Shown: positions 10,248-18,878 of the stretch, one piece after another | How positions within the stretch are numbered: the stretch's first letter is position 1 | Layout of the letters: every line of letters begins with the position of its first letter | Source of the DNA: Streptomyces sp. NBC_01268 | GTDB lineage: Bacteria; Actinomycetota; Actinomycetes; Streptomycetales; Streptomycetaceae | Direction: 5' to 3' | NCBI RefSeq assembly: GCF_036240795.1 | Contig: NZ_CP108454.1 | Coordinates: 1-64,000 of the forward strand | Length of the DNA: 64,000 nt | The notes under the pieces: generated by a model | Database searches by the model: none | Told to the model about the DNA's origin: nothing | What the model saw: only the letters and a program-made list of their open reading frames with translations | Made by a program: the position numbers and the translations under genes

Positions 10248-10730
10248 GTGGGGAAGCGGCGGATTCATGGACGTGCCGGGGAGGGTGAGGAGGCACTGAG
10301 CATGCTGCGGACGCGCAACGCTGAGTTGTTCGTGGAGGTGCAGCGGGCAGATACGAAGGCGACGGCCCTGTGCGGGGTGGCCGGTGGTCTCCTGGCCCTG
10401 ATCGCAGGGGTGTGGGTGACGTCGCCGGGCGGTGGTCCGATCGAGCCGGTGCTGATGGCCATAGCGGTCCTGCTGGGATCGGCCGTGGGCACGGCGCTCA
10501 TGGCGCTGCGGCCGGTGCTTCCCCGTGGGGCCGCCTTCGGGTGGGGGGCCGCGGGCGTCGCGCAGCGGACGGATGTCGAGTCGTTGACGCATCAGGAGGT
10601 CGGCCGGCTGGCTGTGTTCGAGGTGCTAGCCCGTCGGAAGTTCGGTGCCGTCCGTTGGTCCGTCGATTTCGTCATCGCGGCGTTGGCTATGGCCGGAATG
10701 GGACTGTTGATCGCTCTTCTCGCTCCCTGA
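10248..10730 (+). CDS. PycTM-like transmembrane effector (Pycsar-type)
   Basis: A 160-residue protein with an N-terminal helix containing VQRADTKATAL, then three hydrophobic segments at about 39-57, 66-88 and 138-158. The Asp-Thr-Lys-Ala signature directly before the first membrane helix and the multi-helix layout resemble the PycTM/Pycsar effector domain, whose members disrupt the membrane on sensing a cyclic nucleotide. The GTG at 10248 has a GAGGAGAGGGG ribosome-binding site 6 bases upstream. The ATG at 10302 (after GGTGAGGAGG) is an alternative. It lies 42 bp upstream of the CRP-like regulator in the same direction. The family call rests on pattern recognition, not a search. Confidence 0.7.
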   Translation: MGKRRIHGRAGEGEEALSMLRTRNAELFVEVQRADTKATALCGVAGGLLALIAGVWVTSPGGGPIEPVLMAIAVLLGSAVGTALMALRPVLPRGAAFGWGAAGVAQRTDVESLTHQEVGRLAVFEVLARRKFGAVRWSVDFVIAALAMAGMGLLIALLAP

Positions 10731-10772
10731 CAACCTTCGTCCGGTTTGGTAGAGCCGCGGGTCTGGGGGGAT

Positions 10773-11432
10773 ATGTATCAACCACACAGGAACGTGATGG
10801 GCGAGCGGCTGTGGGCGCTGTTGCGTGCCCTCGCCCCCGAGCGGGTACGTCCCGCGCGTAGCGTGCTGCTGCGCCAGGGTGATCCGGGTACGCATGTGAT
10901 CGTCCTGTCGGAAGGGTCGGCGCTGGTGACCCTGACAGGTTCCGGCGGGGAGCGAACGCTTTTGTCGGTGCGGGGGTCCGGCGAGTTACTGGGTGAACTG
11001 GCGGTCCTGGACGCGCAGCCGCGTTCGGCGTCCGTGATCGCGGCGGAGACCTGCCGTGTCCACCTCGTTCCCGCGCCTGAATTCCTTCAGTTCGTCGAAC
11101 GATACAGCCTGCTCGACTCGCTGCTCCGGCATGCGATCGCACGCATCCGGGAGGGCGAGGCGGTCCGGCTCGAGCTTGCCACCGCATGTGTGCCCGTACG
11201 GCTGGCGAATGCGCTAGGCCGGCTCGCGCGGGCGGCTCCGGCGGGCCGGGCCGGACTCGTCGTACGCCTGACTCAGGCCGAGCTCTCGCAGATGATCGGG
11301 GCTTCCCGCAACGCCGTGGGGGCAGCGATCAAGCCGTGGCGGGAGCGGGGGTGGCTGGAGACCGAGCCGGGCGGCGGTCTGCTGATCCACGACATCGAGG
11401 CGATCGAGGTTCAGGCCAGCGGCACCGAGTGA
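10773..11432 (+). CDS. CRP/FNR-family cyclic-nucleotide-responsive regulator
   Basis: About 219 residues. The N-terminal cNMP-binding beta-roll (about residues 20-130) includes a phosphate-binding cassette, GELAVLDAQPRSASV, that keeps the Glu, Arg and Ser expected of true ligand-binding members. A dimer helix and a C-terminal winged helix-turn-helix follow (LTQAELSQMIGASRNAVGAA). The ATG at 10773 has a GGGGGG ribosome-binding site just upstream; a TTG at 10746 would extend it by nine residues. Lying between a PycTM-like gene and a nucleotide cyclase, it probably senses the locus's own cyclic nucleotide and controls these genes. Confidence 0.88.
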   Translation: MYQPHRNVMGERLWALLRALAPERVRPARSVLLRQGDPGTHVIVLSEGSALVTLTGSGGERTLLSVRGSGELLGELAVLDAQPRSASVIAAETCRVHLVPAPEFLQFVERYSLLDSLLRHAIARIREGEAVRLELATACVPVRLANALGRLARAAPAGRAGLVVRLTQAELSQMIGASRNAVGAAIKPWRERGWLETEPGGGLLIHDIEAIEVQASGTE

Positions 11433-11445
11433 CGGGGCACACACG

Positions 11446-11471
11446 CGCGGTGCCCAGTAGTGGGCACCGCG
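11446..11471. promoter_or_regulatory. Perfect inverted repeat between regulator and cyclase genes
   Basis: CGCGGTGCCCA, a GTAG loop, and TGGGCACCGCG form a perfect 11-bp stem starting 13 bases after the regulator stop codon. It could be an intrinsic terminator of the regulator transcript or a dyad operator for the downstream cyclase. No T-run follows, so both readings stay open. Confidence 0.5.
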
Positions 11472-11536
11472 GTGCGAACGGACCGCTGACCATGATGCGA
11501 CCGCTTCCCGCTCCTGACCGAAAGGCCCGTGGCGTC

Positions 11537-12373
11537 ATGCCCGATTCCCCGTACGCGTCGTCCGACGTCCCGCCCCAACAGGCCCTGCTGGCCGTCGACA
11601 TGCAGGGCTACAGCAGGCTCCCCGAGGCCATGATGGCGCCGGTGCGGTCCGACCTGGACGATGTCCTCACCACCGTGCTGGCCCATAGCGGGATCGCGGA
11701 CCCTCGGTCCGTGCCCGGCACGTTCAAGGACACAGGCGATGGCGCGATCCTCGTGCTGCCCGCCAAGGACACCGGCCGGCTGATCGATCCTCTACTCGGC
11801 CACCTGCACGCGGCGCTCGTCCGTTACGACCGGGAGCGTCTCCCCGACGGCCCCTCGATCCGGCTGCGCGCCGCCGTGCACATCGGGTCACTTTCCCTGC
11901 CCGATCATCGCGGCGACGCCATCAACGAGGTGTGCCGGCTGTTGGACAGCGGCGCCGTCCGCCAGGCGCTAGCCGCTGCTGGCGAGCACGAGGGCGGGTT
12001 CCTGGCGGCCATCGTCTCGGAGCCGGCGTACCGGTGCACCGTGGGTGCGGGCCGGACGGCGGAGCCGTCCGAGAGGCACTTTCTGCCTGCGGTGGCGCGG
12101 GTCGAGGGGAAGCCCGGCTTCGAGGAGCGGTGCCGGCTTTACGTACCGGGTCTGACCCCGTACCTCCTCAGCCTGGCGATGTCCGCGAAGGCGACCGAGG
12201 CTACCGAGGAGACGGGCGGTACCGCCGATGTCTGCGCAACGGCCCCAGCCGACGCCCCGCCGCACACCCCGTCAGGGGGCTCCTCGTCGGTCTTCCAGAT
12301 CAACGGTGCCATGTCCGACCCGACGCTCATCAACCACGTCGACCACATGCGCATCGACCGGCGCGGCATCTGA
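11537..12373 (+). CDS. Class III nucleotide cyclase domain protein
   Basis: A 278-residue protein whose first 150 residues are a class III cyclase homology domain. Visible are the first metal Asp (AVDMQGYS, D21), the Lys and second metal Asp (FKDTGDGA, K64 and D68), a core strand (LRAAVHIG), and the Asn-Arg pair (AINEVCRLL, N130 and R134). Catalysis is therefore plausible, probably making a 3',5'-cyclic nucleotide; base specificity cannot be read. The Pro/Ser-rich C-terminus ends in a short element, HVDHMRI, repeated in the STAND-like protein downstream. The ATG at 11537 was chosen; 11492 is possible. The next gene starts 107 bp later. Confidence 0.82.
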   Translation: MPDSPYASSDVPPQQALLAVDMQGYSRLPEAMMAPVRSDLDDVLTTVLAHSGIADPRSVPGTFKDTGDGAILVLPAKDTGRLIDPLLGHLHAALVRYDRERLPDGPSIRLRAAVHIGSLSLPDHRGDAINEVCRLLDSGAVRQALAAAGEHEGGFLAAIVSEPAYRCTVGAGRTAEPSERHFLPAVARVEGKPGFEERCRLYVPGLTPYLLSLAMSAKATEATEETGGTADVCATAPADAPPHTPSGGSSSVFQINGAMSDPTLINHVDHMRIDRRGI

Positions 12374-12480
12374 CACGCGCGTACCTGGCCGTACCCGTGC
12401 GCGAGCCCGTGTCTGTGCCCGTGCCCCCCCTGCCCGTTGCCGTACCGACCCTGTCCGCCTCGTGGAAAGGCATCCCCCGC

Positions 12481-14814
12481 ATGACCTCGCACGACCCGCT
12501 CGTATCCCCTGATTCGGTACCGTCCGGACCCGGGAACGGCTTCCGCGCCGGTGGCTCGCCTGCCAGTGGCTTCCCTGCCGGTGACGAAACCGGCACCGGC
12601 GATCCCGCTACCGGTGATGTCACCGATGCCGACGGCGGTCAGGCGCCTCCGCCCGGTGTTCCCGCCCCTCCCTCGTTCGCACCCCCCGCCCCCTCCCGGC
12701 ACACGGAGGACCCGCTCGTTGGACGACGCACCGATCCGCCGGTCGTGGTCGTGCCGTCCCTGACGGCGGGCTCGGCACAGGTCCCGGTCACGGTGAACCG
12801 CCCCGAGATGGTCGTGGGCAAGGTCGACCACATGCACCTGGAGACCCGTAAGAAGGACGTTCTGGAGGGTGTCGTCCAGTCCCGTGAGGCCATCCGACGC
12901 GGCCCGCTGGTTCGCGCGGGGCAGTGGAACCAGGTGTGGGCGCAGGCGCTGGAGCCCGAGGCGGCGCCGGCGCGGTTGCGCGAGCCGGTGCTGATCATCG
13001 TGTCCCCCCGTTCATACGGTTCGACCACGCTCGCCCTGCATCTGCTCGCCGAGACCACGGACGATCGCGTTCCCCTCGTCAAGCTGGACGCCGACTGGAA
13101 CACGCCTAAGGCGGGACGGCTCCCCCTGGAGCTCCGCCATGCCTATCAGCTGGATCTCAAGGACGCCGAGCACGACAGGATCTCGCCGGATTTCCTTGAC
13201 AATCTCGCCCACCACTCGAAGAAGCTGGGTGATCTCGGTTCCACTCTGGTGCTGGCCGTCGACAAGAACCTCTGGAACGAGCGCTACGCGCCGGCCCGTA
13301 CGGGGATCCATGTTGTCCACCTGACCGAACCTCCCCCGGCACGGGAGGTGGTCGAGGCCCATCTGCGGGCCCGACACGTTCCCGGTCTTGTCCCATACCT
13401 CCATTCCGGCGGCGCGGCGAAGGACTCGCTCGACGGCCGGGACGCCGTGGAAGCGGTCCGCGCGACCGACACCATCGTGCTCGCATGGCAGGAGCACGTC
13501 CGGCTGACGAGCACCGAGCTGCCCATGGACGAAGTCTCCTGGAGCAAGGTCGACGCCGGACTCTCGGCACGGATCACCGCCGCCCTCTCCGACTGGCGGG
13601 ACAAGCTCGACCTCCTGTTCGGCGAGACGACCTCTACGCACCGCGGCAAGGACGCATCCCTGCCCCTCGAGGACCGCTGCCTGCTGCTCGCCCTCGCCGT
13701 GCGCCAGTCCGCGTCGATGCCTCAAGTGGCCGTGGCCGCCCGCAGCCTTCAGAACATCATCACCACCAACGACGCGGACAAGGGCGGCTTCACGTCGACG
13801 CCCGAGGCCGTCTTCGCGGGACGAGGGTTGCGTCGCCGCGTAGTCGACGCTGGAGCCCGTGTCGACACCCAGGACAACGTGGTGTTCGACCAGCCCGGCT
13901 ACGGCGGGGCCGTCCTCACCTATGTCTGGGACAACTACGAGATCATGCGCGACCCCCTGCTGAAGTGGCTGGTGGGCGGCAGAGAAGGCGCCGGCGACGG
14001 AGAGCGCGTTGTCGACGCGCTCTCCGTCCTGACCCTGCGGCACGGCAGCACCCCTCGCTTCGGTCAGCTCGGCCCCCTCGCCCGCACCGGCAAAAAGGAA
14101 GTGCTCAGCGCGGTGATGACGCGGGCCGTGCGCGACGAGCACGCGGGGCGCCAAGCCTGGGGCACGCTGTACGGATGGGCGTCGGGTGCCGAGTACGCCT
14201 CGACGGTGATCTCCATCTGCCGCGGCGTCCTCAGCGCCGCGGACGCCACCTCGTCCCAGGCCAGGATGGCCATGGTCCGGCTGCGCCGCGTCGCCAACCA
14301 CACGCGCGACGAGGCGGCTCTCGCGGAGGTCCTCGACGCCTTCGAGGAACTGGCGAAGCAGCCCGACGGCATGGAACGGTTGGTCTTTGAGGTCCGTTCC
14401 TGGCAGCAGCCTGGGAAGTCCGGCAAGGCCGGTCCGCTGGCCTTCCTCGCCCTGATGCCGGTGGCAGGCGATTCCGGACCGTGGCTCCTCACTGACGACG
14501 CCCGGTCGAAGGTCGACGTGGAAGCGGCCCTGCGCGCACTGCTGGGCAGTGTCGCGACGGCGCCTGACGCCATCACCCGGATCACCGACTGGGTCAGGGC
14601 CGCGTCGGCCGATCCCGCCGCTTACGCCCGGCTCCGGGATCGGCTGCTCCCCGCTCTGCGTGGACAGAGAATGTTCAAGGCTTCCATGGCTCTGATGAAG
14701 GCTCTGGCCGACGTCACCCTCGAAGAGGGCGCGACCGCCGACGAGGACTTCTGGGACCGCCTCGTCGACCCGCGCGTACGCACCGTGTTCCCGCTCACCA
14801 GGGCCTCCGTATGA
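12481..14814 (+). CDS. Large STAND-like NTPase, putative immune sensor
   Basis: A 778-residue protein. Residues 1-90 are a Gly/Pro/Asp-rich, probably disordered segment. Residues 98-122 carry a short motif (VVGKVDHMHLE) shared with the cyclase C-terminus. From about 168 comes an ATPase-like fold with a P-loop-like SPRSYGSTTLALHL and a Walker B-like strand (STLVLAVDKNLW). A long alpha-helical, repeat-like C-terminus (about 350-778) would suit ligand sensing. The P-loop has Ser where the catalytic Lys is expected (GSTT instead of GKTT), so hydrolysis may be impaired. The ATG at 12481 has a GGAAAGG site. Family assignment is by architecture and context, not by search. Confidence 0.6.
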   Translation: MTSHDPLVSPDSVPSGPGNGFRAGGSPASGFPAGDETGTGDPATGDVTDADGGQAPPPGVPAPPSFAPPAPSRHTEDPLVGRRTDPPVVVVPSLTAGSAQVPVTVNRPEMVVGKVDHMHLETRKKDVLEGVVQSREAIRRGPLVRAGQWNQVWAQALEPEAAPARLREPVLIIVSPRSYGSTTLALHLLAETTDDRVPLVKLDADWNTPKAGRLPLELRHAYQLDLKDAEHDRISPDFLDNLAHHSKKLGDLGSTLVLAVDKNLWNERYAPARTGIHVVHLTEPPPAREVVEAHLRARHVPGLVPYLHSGGAAKDSLDGRDAVEAVRATDTIVLAWQEHVRLTSTELPMDEVSWSKVDAGLSARITAALSDWRDKLDLLFGETTSTHRGKDASLPLEDRCLLLALAVRQSASMPQVAVAARSLQNIITTNDADKGGFTSTPEAVFAGRGLRRRVVDAGARVDTQDNVVFDQPGYGGAVLTYVWDNYEIMRDPLLKWLVGGREGAGDGERVVDALSVLTLRHGSTPRFGQLGPLARTGKKEVLSAVMTRAVRDEHAGRQAWGTLYGWASGAEYASTVISICRGVLSAADATSSQARMAMVRLRRVANHTRDEAALAEVLDAFEELAKQPDGMERLVFEVRSWQQPGKSGKAGPLAFLALMPVAGDSGPWLLTDDARSKVDVEAALRALLGSVATAPDAITRITDWVRAASADPAAYARLRDRLLPALRGQRMFKASMALMKALADVTLEEGATADEDFWDRLVDPRVRTVFPLTRASV

Positions 14815-15503
14815 GGTGGCCCTGGCAACGCTCGGTGTGTACCGTCCGGTGCGCCGAGCCCCGGCTGCTGCCCTGTGCCACACCGGGCATCTGCTTCGAG
14901 GCGACGTTCACCATCACATGGCGTCCCGCCCTGCGCACCCGCCCCGGCCTCGAAGAACTCGTCGTCAGCCGCACCGTCGCGCGGGCCCGCGAGATCGCAC
15001 GGCAGTTCCCGGCAATGGAAGTACGCAGCGCACAGGACGCCGTCAACGCGGAGCTCGGCGCCGAACAGCCCACGCGCGGCGCCCCGTACCGCTACCTGAC
15101 CGCCCGCACTGAGCTCGGGCTCCCGGCGGCGGCACGTGCCACTGTGGCGCAGCGACAGGCGGACGAGGAGCGCGTCCAGCGCCTGCGGTTCCTGCGCACC
15201 CACCTCTATGACCATCCCGACCTTTTCGTCCTCGACCGGATCGAGCGGCACGGAGGGTGCCCCGGGCCCGAGCAGGTGGCGGACTGGCACCGGCTGGCCC
15301 GGTCCATCGCCGCGGCCGGCCAGTGGTGGGAACCCGTGCTCGCCCAATGGGAGAGCGTTGGCCGAGGGTTCACCGACGTCGACCTGCAGAACCGGGCCAT
15401 GCTCGCGCTCCACGACGCACTCGAAACCCTGAAGGGAAAGGACGGGCCGGCCCAGCCCCCGGACCCGCTGCCACCGGCACACGCAGGGGGACCACGGGCA
15501 TGA
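14811..15503 (+). CDS. Conserved-looking accessory protein of the cyclase/STAND operon
   Basis: A 230-residue protein whose ATG overlaps the STAND stop codon (ATGA), so the two are translationally coupled. The N-terminal half has beta-rich sequence (FEATFTITWRPA) then a helical segment with EELVVSRTVARAREIA, loosely like membrane-scaffold (SPFH-like) proteins; I cannot confirm this. The C-terminal half is Arg/Glu-rich helix. There is no signal peptide. It is probably a partner or membrane adaptor of the STAND protein. Confidence 0.6.
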   Translation: MRWPWQRSVCTVRCAEPRLLPCATPGICFEATFTITWRPALRTRPGLEELVVSRTVARAREIARQFPAMEVRSAQDAVNAELGAEQPTRGAPYRYLTARTELGLPAAARATVAQRQADEERVQRLRFLRTHLYDHPDLFVLDRIERHGGCPGPEQVADWHRLARSIAAAGQWWEPVLAQWESVGRGFTDVDLQNRAMLALHDALETLKGKDGPAQPPDPLPPAHAGGPRA

Positions 15504-15712
15504 GACTGACGCTGTTACGTGTCCTACTCGACCCCGTCACCTCCTGGCGGGCGCTCCGCATGCGCCACGGAGACCCGACCGCCACTCCGGTGAGCTTCGA
15601 CGCCGCTTGGCGTCGCGCACGCATGATCTCGGCACCTGACGAAATGGTGTTCCGCCTGCACGGCCACTGTTTCCCCGCAGAACGGGAGCCGGACAGACCC
15701 ACCCGGTCCTGA
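15500..15712 (+). CDS. Small protein, last gene of the cyclase/STAND operon
   Basis: Seventy residues beginning MRLTLLRVLLDPVTSWRA. The ATG overlaps the previous stop by four bases (ATGA), the same coupling seen one gene earlier. It is basic and helical at the N-terminus, with no recognised domain. The overlap is the main reason to believe it is a gene. Confidence 0.5.
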   Translation: MRLTLLRVLLDPVTSWRALRMRHGDPTATPVSFDAAWRRARMISAPDEMVFRLHGHCFPAEREPDRPTRS

Positions 15713-15884
15713 CCATCCGCTTTGCACTACGAGGTGCCCCGCCTCCTTCCCAACCTCCTCCAGCGCGAGTAGGGCGGTCGCACGAAGGACGGCGAGTGCA
15801 CCGCACCACGACACTCACCCTGCAGGACCCACAACGTGCTTCGGACCGTGCGGCCCAGCTGACCGCGTTCGACGAGCAGTGAGA

Positions 15885-16230
15885 CTGCCCGTGGGCGCTG
15901 GACTCGCAGCGGCAATACCGCGTCCTGGCGGGACCTGGTCGACGCCGACGGCGTCCTGCCCCACATCGCGCACCGGGCGTCGTCTTCGACGGCAGCGACG
16001 TCGCCAAGTGGCTCCGGCCCATCTGAGCACGGCTCCTGCCCGAGCGGCAGGCACGGCTGACGGCTCTCGGCGTGCAGCCCGACCAAACGCCCTCTCCCTC
16101 CCCTGCAGCCAGTCGCGGGGCCCGAAGGGCCAAGCGAGGCGCAGCAGGCGTTCCAGCGGAGGCTGGCGGCACTCGCGCAGCCGACCAGCTCGTGTCGCTC
16201 GCGAAGCTGGGTGTGGACTGGGCGTGACAC
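15885..16230 (+). pseudogene. Remnant of helicase-associated (HA) domain protein
   Basis: Broken frames together spell a Streptomyces helicase-associated repeat: LDSQRQYRVLAG, then VFDGSDVAKWLRPI and a stop, then LLPERQARLTALGVQPDQ. Intact proteins have these pieces in one frame near the C-terminus of large DEAD-like helicases. The rest of the helicase is absent. The flanks (15713-15884 and 16231-16467) contain nothing else I can support. Confidence 0.65.
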
Positions 16231-16467
16231 GCCACCTCGCCCATCGTTGAGCTGGGAGGTCAGCGAAGTGGAGGCCTCGGGACGTCGTGACCCCAGGGAC
16301 TTCGTCTCGTCTTCCGGCAGCGGGTGGGGTGGAACACAGGGTGCAACGCGCCGGCGGGTTGCAGTGCCGCTGTTGCACGGCCGAGCGGGTACGTTGCACT
16401 CGCTGGTCGAGTCGGCTGCCCGTGGGAACGCCCTCCGACGGCACCGGCTGTTGGATAGCGTCCCACC

Positions 16468-17499
16468 ATGTACATGCGGATCGATCCACTTGAGGCTTGG
16501 GAGAGGCTGCGGGCCAGCCGTTCCAGCCGGCCCGGTAGAGCAAGCGGTGGGGCGCGGGCCAAGACGTACTCCACGGCGCTGGAGCAGGCGCAGCAGATGT
16601 TCAGGGCGGCTGAGGGCGTGGGTCCGCAAACCCGCCCCCTGCTGGTGTTCTACGGCCTGAGTCAGGCTGGCAGAGCAATCGCGGCCGCGGCCGTCGACCT
16701 CAAGGGCGAGGACTGGAACCTGATCTCGCACGGCATCCATGCCTCGGGCTATCACCTGGACTTCGCCGACATCGAGATCCGCACGGATCCTGCTGGCACT
16801 GCTGGGAGTTTCGTACGGCTGAGCGAGCTGCTGCGGTCACCGGTCTGGGGCAACGACACGGTCGTGCGGTTGGAAGAAGTCTGGGACACGCTCCCTGCCA
16901 ATTTGCAGTACCCGCTGACAGGCCGGGAGCGGTTCACGCCCCTCTACGCCGGCGCGGACTCAATCGACGGCACTGACTTTCACCCGCTGCTCACCCTGCA
17001 CGTCGGCGACATCTTGGACCGCGTCATGGACGACGGCAGTCGCGCGGCACTGGATGAGTTCCTGCAGAGCTACCCCGGCACCGCTGGGTACGAGGAGTTC
17101 GCCCGTCGCCGGACGGGAGCCAATGCCGAGCCAGATTACGTGCGTCACCACCCGAACGCCGGCTGGCTCTACATGCACTGGAAGATGCCAGCAGGGGCAG
17201 GCACCAAAGAGGAGCGTCTGGAACGCCTGTCCGGGATGACTCGAAGCTACGCCGGGCATTGCTATTTCCTCCCCACCGTCGCGGACCTGCCACGTGAACT
17301 CCACCCGCTGATGGCGTGGTGGGCGGTGCTGTACGCGCTGTCAATGCTCGCTCGCTACCAGCCCGCCCAGTGGGCGAACCACATCAACGTGGACGGCAGC
17401 CGACACGCGGTGCCCATCGAGAAGATTCTGGAACGGGCCATGGAGCACCTGCCCGTACTAATCGCGGACACCATCGAGGAAGTCGCTGCCTGGTCGTAG
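16468..17499 (+). CDS. YaaC-like protein
   Basis: A 343-residue protein resembling the YaaC family. Features are an N-terminal helix pair leading to LLVFYGLSQAGRAI, a central HG-containing segment, and the C-terminal HPLMAWWAVLYALSMLARYQ typical of the family. No enzymatic role is established for YaaC-like proteins; they are often single genes of actinobacterial accessory regions. The start ATG at 16468 is supported by the coding pattern. It is separated from the next gene by 278 bp in which I see no gene, so it is probably not co-transcribed with the ABC-3C-like system. Confidence 0.75.
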   Translation: MYMRIDPLEAWERLRASRSSRPGRASGGARAKTYSTALEQAQQMFRAAEGVGPQTRPLLVFYGLSQAGRAIAAAAVDLKGEDWNLISHGIHASGYHLDFADIEIRTDPAGTAGSFVRLSELLRSPVWGNDTVVRLEEVWDTLPANLQYPLTGRERFTPLYAGADSIDGTDFHPLLTLHVGDILDRVMDDGSRAALDEFLQSYPGTAGYEEFARRRTGANAEPDYVRHHPNAGWLYMHWKMPAGAGTKEERLERLSGMTRSYAGHCYFLPTVADLPRELHPLMAWWAVLYALSMLARYQPAQWANHINVDGSRHAVPIEKILERAMEHLPVLIADTIEEVAAWS

Positions 17500-17777
17500 G
17501 CGCCGAGCAAAGATCCATCTTCGGGGCGGCCCTTTCGGAACGACGGCGCGCAACTCGGGCGGGGCGGATGCTGGGAGCACGTGGCCGAGCTGAAGGGGCT
17601 CAAGGGTGCGCAGTTCTGGGCACTTCACACCTTCCGATCTATCCGAACGGACCGTTGCGATCCGTATCCACTGGGTGATCTACTGCACTCTCCACACGCC
17701 GTTGGGGGGCACTGTGCGAATAGGAACCAGTACCGCTGTCGCGGTTATGTCCAGTCGGCGACGCAGCAGGAGCGCCG

Positions 17778-18878
17778 GTGACGCTTGCACCTGCTGATGG
17801 AGGGCGCCGAAGTCGGCGCGGCTTCCTCTACCAGGACGCGGTCACGCTACTGGACTGCCTCGACATGCTGGATGGCCACTGGACGGAAGTCTCCTGGGAG
17901 GATCTGGAAGACATCCTCTGCCTTCGCGGAGACGTGCCTGTCTATCGTCAGGTGAAGACGGTAGAGGGTCCCGGAAAGCGCCACAGCATCGCCGACGTCT
18001 GCCGTCCCGACATGTCCAAGAAAGAAGCGAACAGAACAGCGGAGTCGAGCTACCTCGGCAAGCTGTTCATGGGGAAGCCACTCCCTGAGGGCACGCGGTT
18101 CACCCTCATAGTTAACGAGACCCCCTTTGCGGACCTGTACCCCTTCGCCTGCGAGCGCGGCGGCAAGCGTGAGCCGGTGAGCAGTGCGACCCACACCAAA
18201 GTGGTCGGGAAGCTCTCGGGGCTGAGCCTGCGTGACGGCCGGGACGTCGGATGGTGCGTCGATCGCCTGGATGTCCTGATCACAGCCCGGACTACGGAGC
18301 ACGTCGAGAGCGAGGCCCACCGGCGCTTGGTTCCGCTGATCAAGGACTACCTTGGGCAGGAACCCTTGGTGACTGAGGTCGACGAGGTGCTGAGCGGCCT
18401 GGCCCAGTACATCGCGCGAAGCGCAGCCGAGCTACGTCCGCGAAGTCACACCGCTGAGGACTTCCGAGCCATCCTGGACGGCTGTATTCGCAAGGTCACA
18501 GGCTTGCGCAGTGACGGCTCCACCGAGCGCCTGATGACCCTCCAACAGAAGCTTCGTCCCGCCGGCGTACTTGAAGCCGAAGCCGAGCGTCAGCATGAGT
18601 CGATGCTCGCCTTCCGCCAGGCCCAGCGCAGCACCGTAGGACTGGGCCGTCAACGCATTGCCGCCTTCGCAGACAAGGTATATGCCATCTGTCAGCTGGC
18701 CTCGGCCCGAAGGCGTGGCGGCTCCATCGCAACTGGTCAGCTGGCATACGCAGCCATCCTGGAGGCGATCCTCCAGCTTCCCGAGGTGCAGTCCGGGGAA
18801 GTGGACTTCAGCCAGGCCGTGGCAGTGCTGAGTGACATTACTGCGCGCTGCCAGAACAGGTACGAAGATGCCTCCTAA
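17778..18878 (+). CDS. DUF4297-like nuclease effector of an ABC-3C-type system
   Basis: A 366-residue protein. Residues 12-65 match the DUF4297 nuclease pattern: RRGFLYQDAVTLLDCL, then acidic LEDILCL, then VYRQVKTVEG, giving an E/D...QxK arrangement typical of restriction-endonuclease folds such as the Cap4 N-terminus. The rest is helical. The next gene's start lies within its last codons, and an SMC-like ABC ATPase follows. In ABC three-component systems this position encodes the effector, so it is probably a DNA endonuclease unleashed on invasion. The GTG at 17778 lacks a strong ribosome-binding site. Confidence 0.72.
   Translation: MTLAPADGGRRSRRGFLYQDAVTLLDCLDMLDGHWTEVSWEDLEDILCLRGDVPVYRQVKTVEGPGKRHSIADVCRPDMSKKEANRTAESSYLGKLFMGKPLPEGTRFTLIVNETPFADLYPFACERGGKREPVSSATHTKVVGKLSGLSLRDGRDVGWCVDRLDVLITARTTEHVESEAHRRLVPLIKDYLGQEPLVTEVDEVLSGLAQYIARSAAELRPRSHTAEDFRAILDGCIRKVTGLRSDGSTERLMTLQQKLRPAGVLEAEAERQHESMLAFRQAQRSTVGLGRQRIAAFADKVYAICQLASARRRGGSIATGQLAYAAILEAILQLPEVQSGEVDFSQAVAVLSDITARCQNRYEDAS

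Noticed and set aside
11932..12480. N-terminal extension of the STAND-like gene back to 11932
   Set aside because: This part overlaps the cyclase gene in another frame and is Arg/Gly-rich shadow. The ATG at 12481 has a ribosome-binding site.
12409..14883. Long minus-strand frames opposite the STAND-like gene (13012-14883)
   Set aside because: Shadow of the plus-strand gene, whose frame has GC3-typical codon use, a ribosome-binding site and coupled neighbours.
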